From NCBI GenBank assembly GCA_946403565.1, contig CAMJAJ010000039.1, positions 1 to 8,280 of the forward strand: a DNA stretch of 8,280 nucleotides. Direction: 5' to 3'. The stretch comes from an uncultured Treponema sp. (GTDB lineage Bacteria > Spirochaetota > Spirochaetia > Treponematales > Treponemataceae). Position 1 is the first letter of the stretch. Each line of letters begins with the position of its first letter. Position numbers and translations under genes: made by a program. The notes below the pieces were generated by a model. That model saw only the letters and a list, made by a program, of their open reading frames with translations. It ran no database searches and was not told the DNA's origin. Below, piece after piece: positions 1 to 5,261 of the stretch.

Positions 1-559
1 CCTGCTCGGTCGTCACGATCATCCGCTTGACGGGGTAGCCCGCCTGAATCAGCGCGTGCAGGGGCATCATGTAGGTCTGGAGCGAGCAGTTGGGCTTCAC
101 GACGATGAAGCCCTTGTCCCAGCCGTGGTGCTTCCGCTGCTTCTCGATGATGTCCAAGTGGCTGAAGTTTATCTCCGGCACCAGCATGGGAACGTCGCTC
201 GTCCAGCGGTTCGCGCTCGCGTTGGACACGACGGGGATTCCCTCGGCGGCATAGCGCTCCTCCAGCGCCTTTATCTCGTCCTTGGACATCTCCAGCGCAG
301 AAAAGACGAAGCGGCATTTGCCCAGGGCCTTCTTCTCGTCGTTCGCGTCCTCAACGGTGAGGCCGGCGACGGCGGCGGGAATGTCCGCCCCGATGAGCCA
401 GCGGTTCTCCACCGCCTCGGCATACTTCTTGCCCGCGCTCCTCGGCGAGGCCGCCACGTAGACGACCTCGAACCACGGATGGTCCTCAAGCAGTTTGATA
501 TATCTCTGGCCGACCATGCCGGTCGCACCCAAAACTCCTACCGGTATTTTCCCGCTCAT
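1..559 (-). CDS. asd: Aspartate-semialdehyde dehydrogenase, partial (C-terminus beyond the left edge)
   Basis: The enzyme makes L-aspartate 4-semialdehyde from aspartyl phosphate with NADPH in the cytoplasm, the branch point to lysine/DAP, threonine and methionine. I translated the minus strand from the ATG at 557-559 to the window edge, giving 186 residues. A Rossmann motif GATGMVGQ lies at residues 11-18 and [10 protein letters not shown] at 37-46. The catalytic cysteine is Cys158 in VKPNCSLQ. The wording around VPMLVPEIN and the KPNCSLQ site resembles the archaeal/eukaryotic-type branch of the family rather than the E. coli type; this is from memory of the families. The start codon overlaps the dapA stop by 4 bases (ATGA), and a GAGGAG ribosome-binding site lies inside the dapA 3' end at 568-573, 8 bases before the ATG. 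The two genes are therefore probably translationally coupled. The identity is secure; the substrate-binding C-terminal half is not in view. Confidence 0.93.
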   Translation of the reverse strand, partial: MSGKIPVGVLGATGMVGQRYIKLLEDHPWFEVVYVAASPRSAGKKYAEAVENRWLIGADIPAAVAGLTVEDANDEKKALGKCRFVFSALEMSKDEIKALEERYAAEGIPVVSNASANRWTSDVPMLVPEINFSHLDIIEKQRKHHGWDKGFIVVKPNCSLQTYMMPLHALIQAGYPVKRMIVTTEQ

Positions 560-1479
560 ATTCCGCACTCCTCGATCGCTTTCCTGATGATCTCCTGCGC
601 CTCCGGCCTCGCCTCGACGATCGGCAGGCGGCAGGCCCCGGCGTTGACGCCCTTGCTGCCGGCCTTGGTCTTGCAGTTCATGGCGTACTTGATGCTGGAC
701 GGGTTGCCGTCGCAGAAGGCCGCCCGGAAGAAGGGCTGCAGGCGGTAGTGGATCTTCCGCGCCGCCGCTATGTCACCCTTCAGGCAGTCGTGCACCAGCT
801 CGGTCATCAGGGCCGGAATCAGGTTCGTCACGACGCTGATGACGCCGTCGCCGCCGGCCGCCATGAGGGGCAGGGTCAGCGAGTCGTCGCCGGACATGAC
901 GGAGAAGTCAGGATGGCGGGAGACCACCTTCTCGATCACCTCCATCATCTGGCTGATGCTGCCGCTCGCCTCCTTGACGCCCGCGATGTTGGGCAGGTCG
1001 GCGATGCGCATGAGGGTGGGCACGTTGATGTTCTTGCCCGTCCGTCCCTGTATGTTGTAGACGATGATCGGGATGCCGACCTTGGAGACGGCCTCGAAGT
1101 GGCGGAAAATTCCCTCGTCGCTCGGCTTGTTGTAGTAGGGGGTCACTACGAGGGCGTAGTCCGCCCCCTTGTCCTTGGCGCGCTTGACGTAGCGGACGGC
1201 ATCCAGAGTGTTGTTGCTTCCGGCACCGGCAAGGACCTTCACGTCCTTGCCCTGCTTCTTGTTCCAGTCACGGACTGCGGGAATGACGATATCGAGGAGC
1301 TTGTCCTCCTCTTCCTCGTTCAAGGTCGGGGTCTCACCGCTCGTGCCAAGCGGAAGGAGGCCATCGATTCCCTGTTCCAGCTGGAAACGGACGTTCTGGG
1401 CGAACCCATCGAAATCAACCGAACCGTCTTCGTTCATCGGCGTAATCATCGCCGTGTAGGAACCTTGCATCTTGGACAT
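556..1479 (-). CDS. dapA: 4-hydroxy-tetrahydrodipicolinate synthase (DapA)
   Basis: This aldolase condenses pyruvate with aspartate semialdehyde, the first committed step of lysine and meso-diaminopimelate synthesis in the cytoplasm. The 307-residue length is normal for the TIM-barrel family. The Schiff-base lysine is Lys169 in AGVKEASG. The GTSGETPTL loop (45-53) carries Thr46. TPYYN (113-117) carries the tyrosine pair, and Tyr141 with Arg146 in YNIQGRTG complete the active site. The family usually has proline where this protein has Gln144 (YN-P-GRT), a mild oddity. The start at 1477-1479 is preceded by an AGGGGGG ribosome-binding site 5 bases away. Its own substrate-producing enzyme, asd, follows with a 4-base overlap. 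A candidate promoter lies at 1628-1656 and the leader between holds several hairpins. A related NAL/DapA-family aldolase is possible, but the asd neighbour strongly favours DapA. Confidence 0.95.
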   Translation of the reverse strand: MSKMQGSYTAMITPMNEDGSVDFDGFAQNVRFQLEQGIDGLLPLGTSGETPTLNEEEEDKLLDIVIPAVRDWNKKQGKDVKVLAGAGSNNTLDAVRYVKRAKDKGADYALVVTPYYNKPSDEGIFRHFEAVSKVGIPIIVYNIQGRTGKNINVPTLMRIADLPNIAGVKEASGSISQMMEVIEKVVSRHPDFSVMSGDDSLTLPLMAAGGDGVISVVTNLIPALMTELVHDCLKGDIAAARKIHYRLQPFFRAAFCDGNPSSIKYAMNCKTKAGSKGVNAGACRLPIVEARPEAQEIIRKAIEECGI

Positions 1480-1504
1480 ACTGTCCCCCCTGTTGCGGTT
1501 ACCT

Positions 1505-1524
1505 CGAAAAACTTCAGTTTGTCG
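1505..1524. repeat. Imperfect hairpin in dapA leader
   Basis: CGAAAAACT at 1505-1513 pairs with AGTTTGTCG at 1516-1524, with one A-G mismatch (1508 with 1521) and a tiny loop. Its arm reads GTTTTTCGAG on the minus strand (1512 to 1503). This is nearly the arm of the perfect hairpin at 1586-1623, so it may be a decayed relative. An outer 6-base pair set, GGTTAC (1497-1502) with GTAACC (1527-1532), encloses it and would lengthen the structure. It lies about 25 bases upstream of the dapA ribosome-binding site. The pairing is seen directly; any function is unknown. Confidence 0.5.
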
Positions 1525-1545
1525 CAGTAACCCTGAAAATGCGAT

Positions 1546-1578
1546 GTCGTAAGTCGCGCTATTGTAGCGACTTACGAC
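1546..1578. repeat. Perfect 12-bp inverted repeat in dapA leader
   Basis: GTCGTAAGTCGC at 1546-1557 is exactly complementary to GCGACTTACGAC at 1567-1578, with a 9-base spacer. An alternative inner pairing, CGCTA (1557-1561) with TAGCG (1565-1569), could shift the register. Neither strand has a following T-run, so it does not look like a simple intrinsic terminator. In the dapA transcript it would be a stable stem in the 5' leader. At DNA level it could be an operator or an interspersed palindrome. Confidence 0.75.
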
Positions 1579-1585
1579 TCGGCGG

Positions 1586-1623
1586 CATCTCTAAAAACTG
1601 GACCTGCCCGGTTTTTAGAGATG
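1586..1623. repeat. Perfect 13-bp inverted repeat at the predicted dapA transcript start
   Basis: CATCTCTAAAAAC at 1586-1598 is exactly complementary to GTTTTTAGAGATG at 1611-1623. The stem extends by a G-T pair and two G-C pairs to a 6-base loop, giving about 16 pairs. It lies immediately downstream of the -10 element at 1628-1633, so the transcript would begin at or within this stem. A run of five T's sits in each strand's distal arm, not after it. The right arm (1609-1623) matches 6459-6473 at 14 of 15 bases, which suggests a dispersed repeat. Confidence 0.75.
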
Positions 1624-1627
1624 ACCC

Positions 1628-1656
1628 ATTATCACACATTTAGGAAGAAAGTGCAA
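1628..1656 (-). promoter_or_regulatory. Candidate sigma-70 promoter for dapA-asd
   Basis: Read on the minus strand, TTGCAC (1656-1651) lies 17 bases before GATAAT (1633-1628), and a TGT just before the -10 gives an extended -10 motif. The -35 matches the consensus only at TTG; the -10 matches 5 of 6. The predicted start near 1621 gives a leader of about 140 nt before the dapA ATG. I saw no lysine-riboswitch (L-box) signature in that leader. Confidence 0.55.
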
Positions 1657-1747
1657 CAGGGGGTATCTTGCCCTTCCCTGCAGCAGCCCCTGGAAGCGCC
1701 GGCGCGCAATTTTCAGCACTGCCGATGCAGTCCCAGGGAAAAAGTGG
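1657..1747. other. Non-coding spacer between pdxK stop and dapA promoter
   Basis: This stretch lies downstream of the kinase stop and upstream of the dapA promoter, both on the minus strand. It holds a 10-base palindrome (GCGCCGGCGC) and a small stem, ACTGC with GCAGT, near 1720. Neither is followed by a T-run, so no convincing intrinsic terminator for the kinase gene is visible. No open reading frame with a ribosome-binding site was found. Confidence 0.4.
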
Positions 1748-2581
1748 CTAGGCCAGCCGCCTGAGCAGCTCAGGGAAGGCAGCCTCGAAGTCCACGCCGT
1801 AGTTGTTGTGGTCCTCGTGCTCCAGGGTCTTCTTTATGGAAAGGACGGTGAAGTCTGCGGCGAGGCGGACGGCCTCGTCGATTCTCTTGCCGAGGATGAG
1901 GGCGGAGAACGCGACGGAGGCGAAAATGTCTCCCGTGCCGTGGAATTTGGCCGGAATCAGCTCATGGAAGTATTCCGTGGACTTGCCGGTCTCCCTGTCA
2001 TAGGAAAGCACGCCGCACAGGCCCTTCTTGTAGCCCACACCCTTTAGGATAGTCCGCTTGGCCCCCAGGGCGGCGAGTTTCTGCATCAGGTCGGCTATAT
2101 ACTTCTCGTCGTAGTCCTCGCCGGGATAGTCCTGCCCCAGCATCAGGCAGGCCTCGGTGATGTTCGGGGCAATCACGTCCGCCTTGGCGCAGAGCTTGCC
2201 CATCGCGAGGGCGAATTCCTTGGTGAATCCCGGGTAGAGCTTGCCGTTGTCCGCCATGCAGGGATCCACGAAGATGAGCTTGTCTTTGCCGCCGAAGTCG
2301 CCGAAGAACGTCGCCATCAGGTCCAGCTGCCTGAAGCTGCCGAGGTAGCCCGTATAGATGCCGTCGAACGCTATCTTCTGGCTCTTCCAGTGATCCGCAA
2401 TTTTCTGTATCTCGTCGGTGAGGTCATGGAAGGTAAAATCCTTGAACATAGTATGGGTTGACAGGACGGCGGTAGGTATGATGCCCGCCTCTATACCCAT
2501 CGCGCTGATTATAGGAAGGGCAACCGTCAGGGAACACTTGCCCACGCATGAAATGTCCTGTATCGTAACAATTCGTTTCAT
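1748..2581 (-). CDS. Pyridoxal/pyridoxamine kinase (PdxK/PdxY-type, ribokinase superfamily)
   Basis: The likely role is ATP-dependent phosphorylation of B6 vitamers in the cytoplasm, salvaging them toward the cofactor pyridoxal phosphate. The 277-residue protein fits the family length. The N-terminus has the vitamer-site region IQDISCVGKCSLTVALPII (7-25) and TAVLSTHT (37-44). FVDPCMADNG (104-113) corresponds to the family VDPVMGDxG segment. APNITEA (138-144) carries the NxTE magnesium/phosphate motif. FHGTGDIFAS (213-222) carries the anion hole and the catalytic base Asp218. I chose the ATG at 2579-2581 because GGAGG sits 5 bases upstream. An in-frame ATG at 2606-2608 would add nine residues (MSPWLPEVF) but lies inside a leader hairpin. 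The gene stands alone behind a strong promoter. A ThiD-like hydroxymethylpyrimidine kinase is the main alternative; the N-terminal sequence favours B6 salvage. Confidence 0.87.
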   Translation of the reverse strand: MKRIVTIQDISCVGKCSLTVALPIISAMGIEAGIIPTAVLSTHTMFKDFTFHDLTDEIQKIADHWKSQKIAFDGIYTGYLGSFRQLDLMATFFGDFGGKDKLIFVDPCMADNGKLYPGFTKEFALAMGKLCAKADVIAPNITEACLMLGQDYPGEDYDEKYIADLMQKLAALGAKRTILKGVGYKKGLCGVLSYDRETGKSTEYFHELIPAKFHGTGDIFASVAFSALILGKRIDEAVRLAADFTVLSIKKTLEHEDHNNYGVDFEAAFPELLRRLA

Positions 2582-2592
2582 AAATACCTCCG

Positions 2593-2619
2593 GGAGCCAC
2601 GGGGACACTCCCCTGCTCC
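2593..2619 (-). promoter_or_regulatory. Leader hairpin abutting the pdxK ribosome-binding site
   Basis: In the transcript, GGAGC (2619-2615) pairs with GCTCC (2597-2593), and inside it GGGGA (2613-2609) pairs with TCCCC (2605-2601) around a GTG loop. The 3' arm ends one base before the GGAGG ribosome-binding site (2591-2587). The CTCC of that arm could instead pair locally with the ribosome-binding site. The structure is seen; regulation by alternative pairing is only a possibility. Confidence 0.4.
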
Positions 2620-2643
2620 GTTTTCATACATAGAATCGAGGTA

Positions 2644-2671
2644 ATTATAGTTGTTTGATAGGAAATGTCAA
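2644..2671 (-). promoter_or_regulatory. Consensus sigma-70 promoter for pdxK
   Basis: On the minus strand a perfect TTGACA (2671-2666) is followed after 16 bases by a perfect TATAAT (2649-2644). Transcription should start near 2637, giving a leader of about 56 nt to the ATG at 2581. A small dyad, GGAGC-C-GCTCC (2674-2684), lies two bases upstream of the -35 element. This is the strongest promoter match in the window. Confidence 0.85.
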
Positions 2672-2758
2672 CAGGAGCCGCTCCGGTGCAGGTCAGGCCC
2701 GCAGGCCAGGCGGCCTGGAGCCCGTCTGCTGCTCTCCTGCGGCTCTATCGGACAGGAG

Positions 2759-3883
2759 CTAGCGGGCCGCTATCTCGCTCGAGGCGCGGAGCTTCCAGTA
2801 GTCCTCCGGCTCGTAGGTGGCCAGTATGGTGAAGAGGGCGTCCGCGAACTGTACCTGCCCGTAGTTCCGGGAAATCTTGGCCAGGCAGTAGAACAGCTCC
2901 CAGATGTTGTTGTCGTTTCCCCAGTCGATGATGTCGGAGTACTTCGAGGCCTTGTCAAGCAGGTCCACGAAGGTCGTGTAGGAGTAGTCGATCAGCCGGT
3001 CCTTCAGGATGTCCTCTATCTTGGTGACGGCCGCGACCGCCCCCAGGGCAGCACAGCTCAGGGCCTTCTCGTTCTTGCCGATTCCGCCGTAGTAGGTGGA
3101 AAGCTTCTCCAGCGCCTGGATGGAGATGTCGTTGTCGCTGCGGTAGAGCAGGAAGAACTTCTCCACGGCCTTCGCCGGCCCGTCCTTGTCGTCCACCTTG
3201 CCGCGGTTTATCAGGCGCACCAGGGCCCTCATGAAGCCCTCGTCCTTGTAGAGCTTGTCGTCGGCGAGCACCGCCAGCAGCATCTTCTCGTACTCGGGGC
3301 CGTCCTCCCGGTAATCGGCCAGGTCGGCAAGCTCGTAGAGGATGTCGTACTTGACCTCCTTTATGTCCAGCCGTCCGATGTTGTCGTAGGCCCTGCCCAG
3401 GTACTCGCCGGAAAGCTCGAACTCGCCCTCCAGCTTGTAGATCTTGCCGATCAGGAAGTCGGCCTCGGGATACAGGTAGTCCTTCTCCACCCAGGCCTGC
3501 AGCTCGGAGAACCTGCCGTGGAAGAAGTCCTTGCCGTAGAGCTTGAGCTTGCTCTCTATGACGTAGACCGCGTTGTCGTATTTCTTCTCCTTCAGGACCG
3601 GAAGCAGGTCGTCGATGTAGTCACCGACCTTGCGGACCTTGGTGCTGCGCTGGGTCTCGTCCAACGCGCGGTCCTCCCATTCTGCGACCTGCTGCTTCTT
3701 TTCCTTGGCCTCCTCCGCGAGCGCAAGCGCGCGCCCGTAGTCGTTGGCGGCGAAGGAATTCTCCGCCTGCTTGAGGACGTACCAGTAGTCGTCACCCTTT
3801 ATCTTCCCGAATGAGAGCGAGAAGGCGGGAGCGAGAAAAACGGAAAACAGGACAGCGCAAACAATATATCTCAGGGCTTTCAT
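2759..3883 (-). CDS. Exported TPR-like protein of unknown function
   Basis: I do not recognise a named family. The 374-residue protein begins with a signal peptide: Lys2 and Arg5, a hydrophobic core at about 6-20, and probable cleavage after AFS (20-22). It is therefore likely periplasmic or loosely envelope-associated. The rest is almost entirely helical and charged. Several segments have the paired-helix spacing of tetratricopeptide repeats, roughly 33-66, 139-172, 255-285 and 328-358. A Lys/Glu-rich stretch at 55-80 may be a coiled coil. There are no catalytic motifs and no C-terminal anchor. TPR-like folds usually act as protein-binding scaffolds, so a partner-binding role is an inference. 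The gene follows the small secreted-protein gene on the same strand after 64 bases, so the two probably share a transcript. The ribosome-binding site GGAGA is about 10 bases from the ATG, somewhat far. Confidence 0.8.
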   Translation of the reverse strand: MKALRYIVCAVLFSVFLAPAFSLSFGKIKGDDYWYVLKQAENSFAANDYGRALALAEEAKEKKQQVAEWEDRALDETQRSTKVRKVGDYIDDLLPVLKEKKYDNAVYVIESKLKLYGKDFFHGRFSELQAWVEKDYLYPEADFLIGKIYKLEGEFELSGEYLGRAYDNIGRLDIKEVKYDILYELADLADYREDGPEYEKMLLAVLADDKLYKDEGFMRALVRLINRGKVDDKDGPAKAVEKFFLLYRSDNDISIQALEKLSTYYGGIGKNEKALSCAALGAVAAVTKIEDILKDRLIDYSYTTFVDLLDKASKYSDIIDWGNDNNIWELFYCLAKISRNYGQVQFADALFTILATYEPEDYWKLRASSEIAAR

Positions 3884-3947
3884 TCAGCTTAAATCTCCAG
3901 TATACCAATTTCATAATCGGCCAAAAGTTACCCGCCTATTAGCAAAT

Positions 3948-4463
3948 TCACTTCCGCTGCCAGCCGTCCCCGTCCTGGTAGGAGAAGGAGTCCTTCTTCT
4001 CCACCCCGTCGATGCCGTCCTCCTCCATCTCCTTGCCGTTGTAGCTCCGTATGCCGCTTATGCTGAAGGAATAGGGAATGCTCACGTGGCCGCCGATGAC
4101 CAGCCTGACCACGGTCCCCTCCTTATTGAACGAAAGCTTCACCAGCTGCTTGACGGCCTTCCCGTTTATCGCGATGTTCTCCCCCTTTATGGACCGGGGG
4201 TCGATTCCCTGGTTGAACCCTATCTCAATCGTAAGCGTGCCCCCGTCATACTCGGACATGAAGCTCTCCATATAGAGGTCGTCGCTTTCCACGGGCTTGC
4301 GCTGGCCGCGGTAGCTCGTGAAGTCCTTCTTATGCACGCCGGAAGTAGAAGAGTCCCCCTCCCCCTGCTGGCCGCCCTTGCTCCCCTTGGGCTGGGCGAA
4401 GGCCAGCGGCAGGCAGGCGGCAAGGAATGCGAGCGCGACGGCAAATCGTCTCCAACTGTTCAT
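3948..4463 (-). CDS. Small exported protein with an Ig-like (Big_5/SbsA-like) domain
   Basis: This 171-residue protein has no name I recognise. Its N-terminus (Arg5-Arg6, then a hydrophobic stretch at 7-22) is a signal peptide. It offers two readings: ordinary cleavage after AFA (21-23), or a lipobox LAAC ending at Cys17 that would make it a lipoprotein. Residues 24-60 are a Gly/Ser/Lys-rich linker. Residues about 73-147 are beta-rich and follow the Big_5/SbsA Ig-like pattern: FNQGIDPRSI (83-92), then NIAINGKAV (96-104), VVRLVIGG (118-125), and a closing YSFSISGIRSYNGKEM (131-146). That pattern is typical of surface or periplasmic proteins. A GGGA ribosome-binding site lies 7 bases before the ATG, just downstream of an extended -10 promoter. 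It is the first gene of a probable operon with the TPR-like gene. The domain call is by pattern only. Confidence 0.75.
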   Translation of the reverse strand: MNSWRRFAVALAFLAACLPLAFAQPKGSKGGQQGEGDSSTSGVHKKDFTSYRGQRKPVESDDLYMESFMSEYDGGTLTIEIGFNQGIDPRSIKGENIAINGKAVKQLVKLSFNKEGTVVRLVIGGHVSIPYSFSISGIRSYNGKEMEEDGIDGVEKKDSFSYQDGDGWQRK

Positions 4464-4486
4464 ACTATGCTCCCTTTTCTACAACA

Positions 4487-4495
4487 ATTATAGCA
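4487..4495 (-). promoter_or_regulatory. Extended -10 promoter for the exported-protein pair
   Basis: On the minus strand TGCTATAAT (4495-4487) gives a perfect -10 with the TGn extension. No good -35 is present 17 bases upstream (the sequence there is CTTTTC), which is acceptable for extended -10 promoters. The start site would be near 4481, leaving a leader of about 18 nt before the ATG at 4463. Confidence 0.65.
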
Positions 4496-4507
4496 GAGAA
4501 AGGTAAA

Positions 4508-4539
4508 AAGAAAAGCCCTCCGGCCATAAGACTTTTCTT
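4508..4539. repeat. 8-bp inverted repeat in the divergent intergenic region
   Basis: AAGAAAAG at 4508-4515 is exactly complementary to CTTTTCTT at 4532-4539, with a 16-base spacer. On the plus strand it is followed by ATTTTT (4540-4545). It overlaps the -35 area of the minus-strand promoter at 4487-4495. No plus-strand gene precedes it, so a terminator role is not obvious. It is a weak A/T stem and may be incidental. Confidence 0.3.
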
Positions 4540-4554
4540 ATTTTTCGGGAGGTC

Positions 4555-4597
4555 CCACTTGCAAATGACAGTTGTTACAACTGTCATTTGCAAGTGG
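4555..4597. repeat. 43-base perfect inverted repeat upstream of rlmE
   Basis: Two exact 21-base complementary arms (4555-4575 and 4577-4597) flank a single T at 4576. The left arm begins CCACTTGCAAATG and its inner end is CAGTTGT. The centre reads ACAGTTGTTACAACTGT (4569-4585). It ends 41 bases before the rlmE ATG and lies about 60 bases upstream of the minus-strand promoter. Neither side carries a proper T-run, so it is a poor intrinsic terminator. It could be a DNA-binding site, an RNA stem in the rlmE leader, or an interspersed palindromic repeat. Confidence 0.85.
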
Positions 4598-4638
4598 TTT
4601 CACTCAATTTTACGGGCTTTCGGGCCGAAATTCTAGAT

Positions 4639-5241
4639 ATGCCGTCCAAGCAGAACAGCTACGCAAAACCCGATTTCTGGTCTCAAAAAGCCTTCAAGGA
4701 AGGCTACCCGGCCCGAAGCGTATACAAGCTGGAGGAGATGGACCGGAAGTTCGGCCTGCTCAAGGGCGCGTCCTCCGTCCTGGACCTTGGCTCCGCCCCC
4801 GGCAGCTGGACGGTCTGGCTGCTGCGCAACATCAAGGAGGGAGGACGCGTGGTCTCGGTGGACCTGAATCCCCTCGCCAAGGACGTGAAGTCGGACAAGC
4901 TCGTGTTCATACAGGGAGACCTGCTTTCCGAGGAGGTCCGGAAACAAGTGGAGGAACGGGGGCCCTACGACCTGGTCGTATGTGACGCGGCCCCCCTCAC
5001 GACAGGCAACAGGACCGTGGACACGGCCCGCTCGACCGCCCTCGTGGAGATGGCGGTCTACTATGCCGAGCGGCAGCTCAAGGAAGGCGGTTCCTTCTGC
5101 GTGAAGATCTTCCAGAACGGCTCCCAGCAGAAGGAGCTCCAGAAGATGCGGCAGGTCTTCAGCTCCGCCAAGGGCTTCAAGCCCGAGGCGTGCAGGAGCG
5201 AGTCATTTGAAACGTATTTAATAGGATTGGATAAAAAATAA
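4639..5241 (+). CDS. rlmE: 23S rRNA (uridine-2'-O-)-methyltransferase RlmE (FtsJ/RrmJ)
   Basis: RlmE uses S-adenosylmethionine to 2'-O-methylate the uridine equivalent to E. coli U2552 in the A-loop of 23S rRNA, a late step in large-subunit assembly. The 200-residue protein has the SAM motif DLGSAPGSWT at 49-58 and an acidic motif II, VDLNP, at 74-78. The catalytic tetrad is visible as Lys30 (SVYKLEEMD), Asp116 (VVCDAAP), Lys156 (FCVKIFQ) and Glu191 (SFETYLIG). These are spaced exactly as E. coli K38-D124-K164-E199, with a constant offset of 8. I chose the ATG at 4639-4641. The frame stays open upstream to a TTG at 4588, but that lies in the palindrome and would add residues unlike the family. 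No good ribosome-binding site precedes the ATG, and no convincing promoter was found. The M23 peptidase gene follows after 20 bases. Confidence 0.93.
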   Translation: MPSKQNSYAKPDFWSQKAFKEGYPARSVYKLEEMDRKFGLLKGASSVLDLGSAPGSWTVWLLRNIKEGGRVVSVDLNPLAKDVKSDKLVFIQGDLLSEEVRKQVEERGPYDLVVCDAAPLTTGNRTVDTARSTALVEMAVYYAERQLKEGGSFCVKIFQNGSQQKELQKMRQVFSSAKGFKPEACRSESFETYLIGLDKK

Positions 5242-5261
5242 CAAAAGAGGGGATGTAAGCA

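Noticed and set aside
56..1530. Long plus-strand open frames opposite asd and dapA
   Set aside because: They are antisense shadows of two well-supported enzymes in GC-rich DNA. Their translations are low-complexity and match no family.
1480..1627. Lysine riboswitch upstream of dapA
   Set aside because: The leader is slightly short and the conserved L-box segments were not seen; simple perfect hairpins dominate instead. A covariance-model search would be decisive.
2582..2608. Earlier ATG for the pyridoxal kinase
   Set aside because: It would add MSPWLPEVF, which is not family-like, and it lies in the leader hairpin. The ATG at 2579-2581 has GGAGG at ideal spacing.
2685..2758. Intrinsic terminator after the TPR-like gene
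   Set aside because: GC-rich dyads exist, such as CCAGGC-G-GCCTGG near 2706-2718, but no T-run follows on the minus strand.
2651..3814. 387-codon plus-strand frame opposite the TPR-like gene
   Set aside because: The minus-strand frame has a signal peptide, TPR-like periodicity and a position in an operon. The plus-strand translation is Val/Leu-rich and repetitive, as expected for the antisense of Glu/Lys/Asp-rich codons.
4588..4638. TTG start extending RlmE by 17 residues
   Set aside because: It begins inside the palindrome's right arm, has no ribosome-binding site, and the added residues are not seen in the family as I know it.
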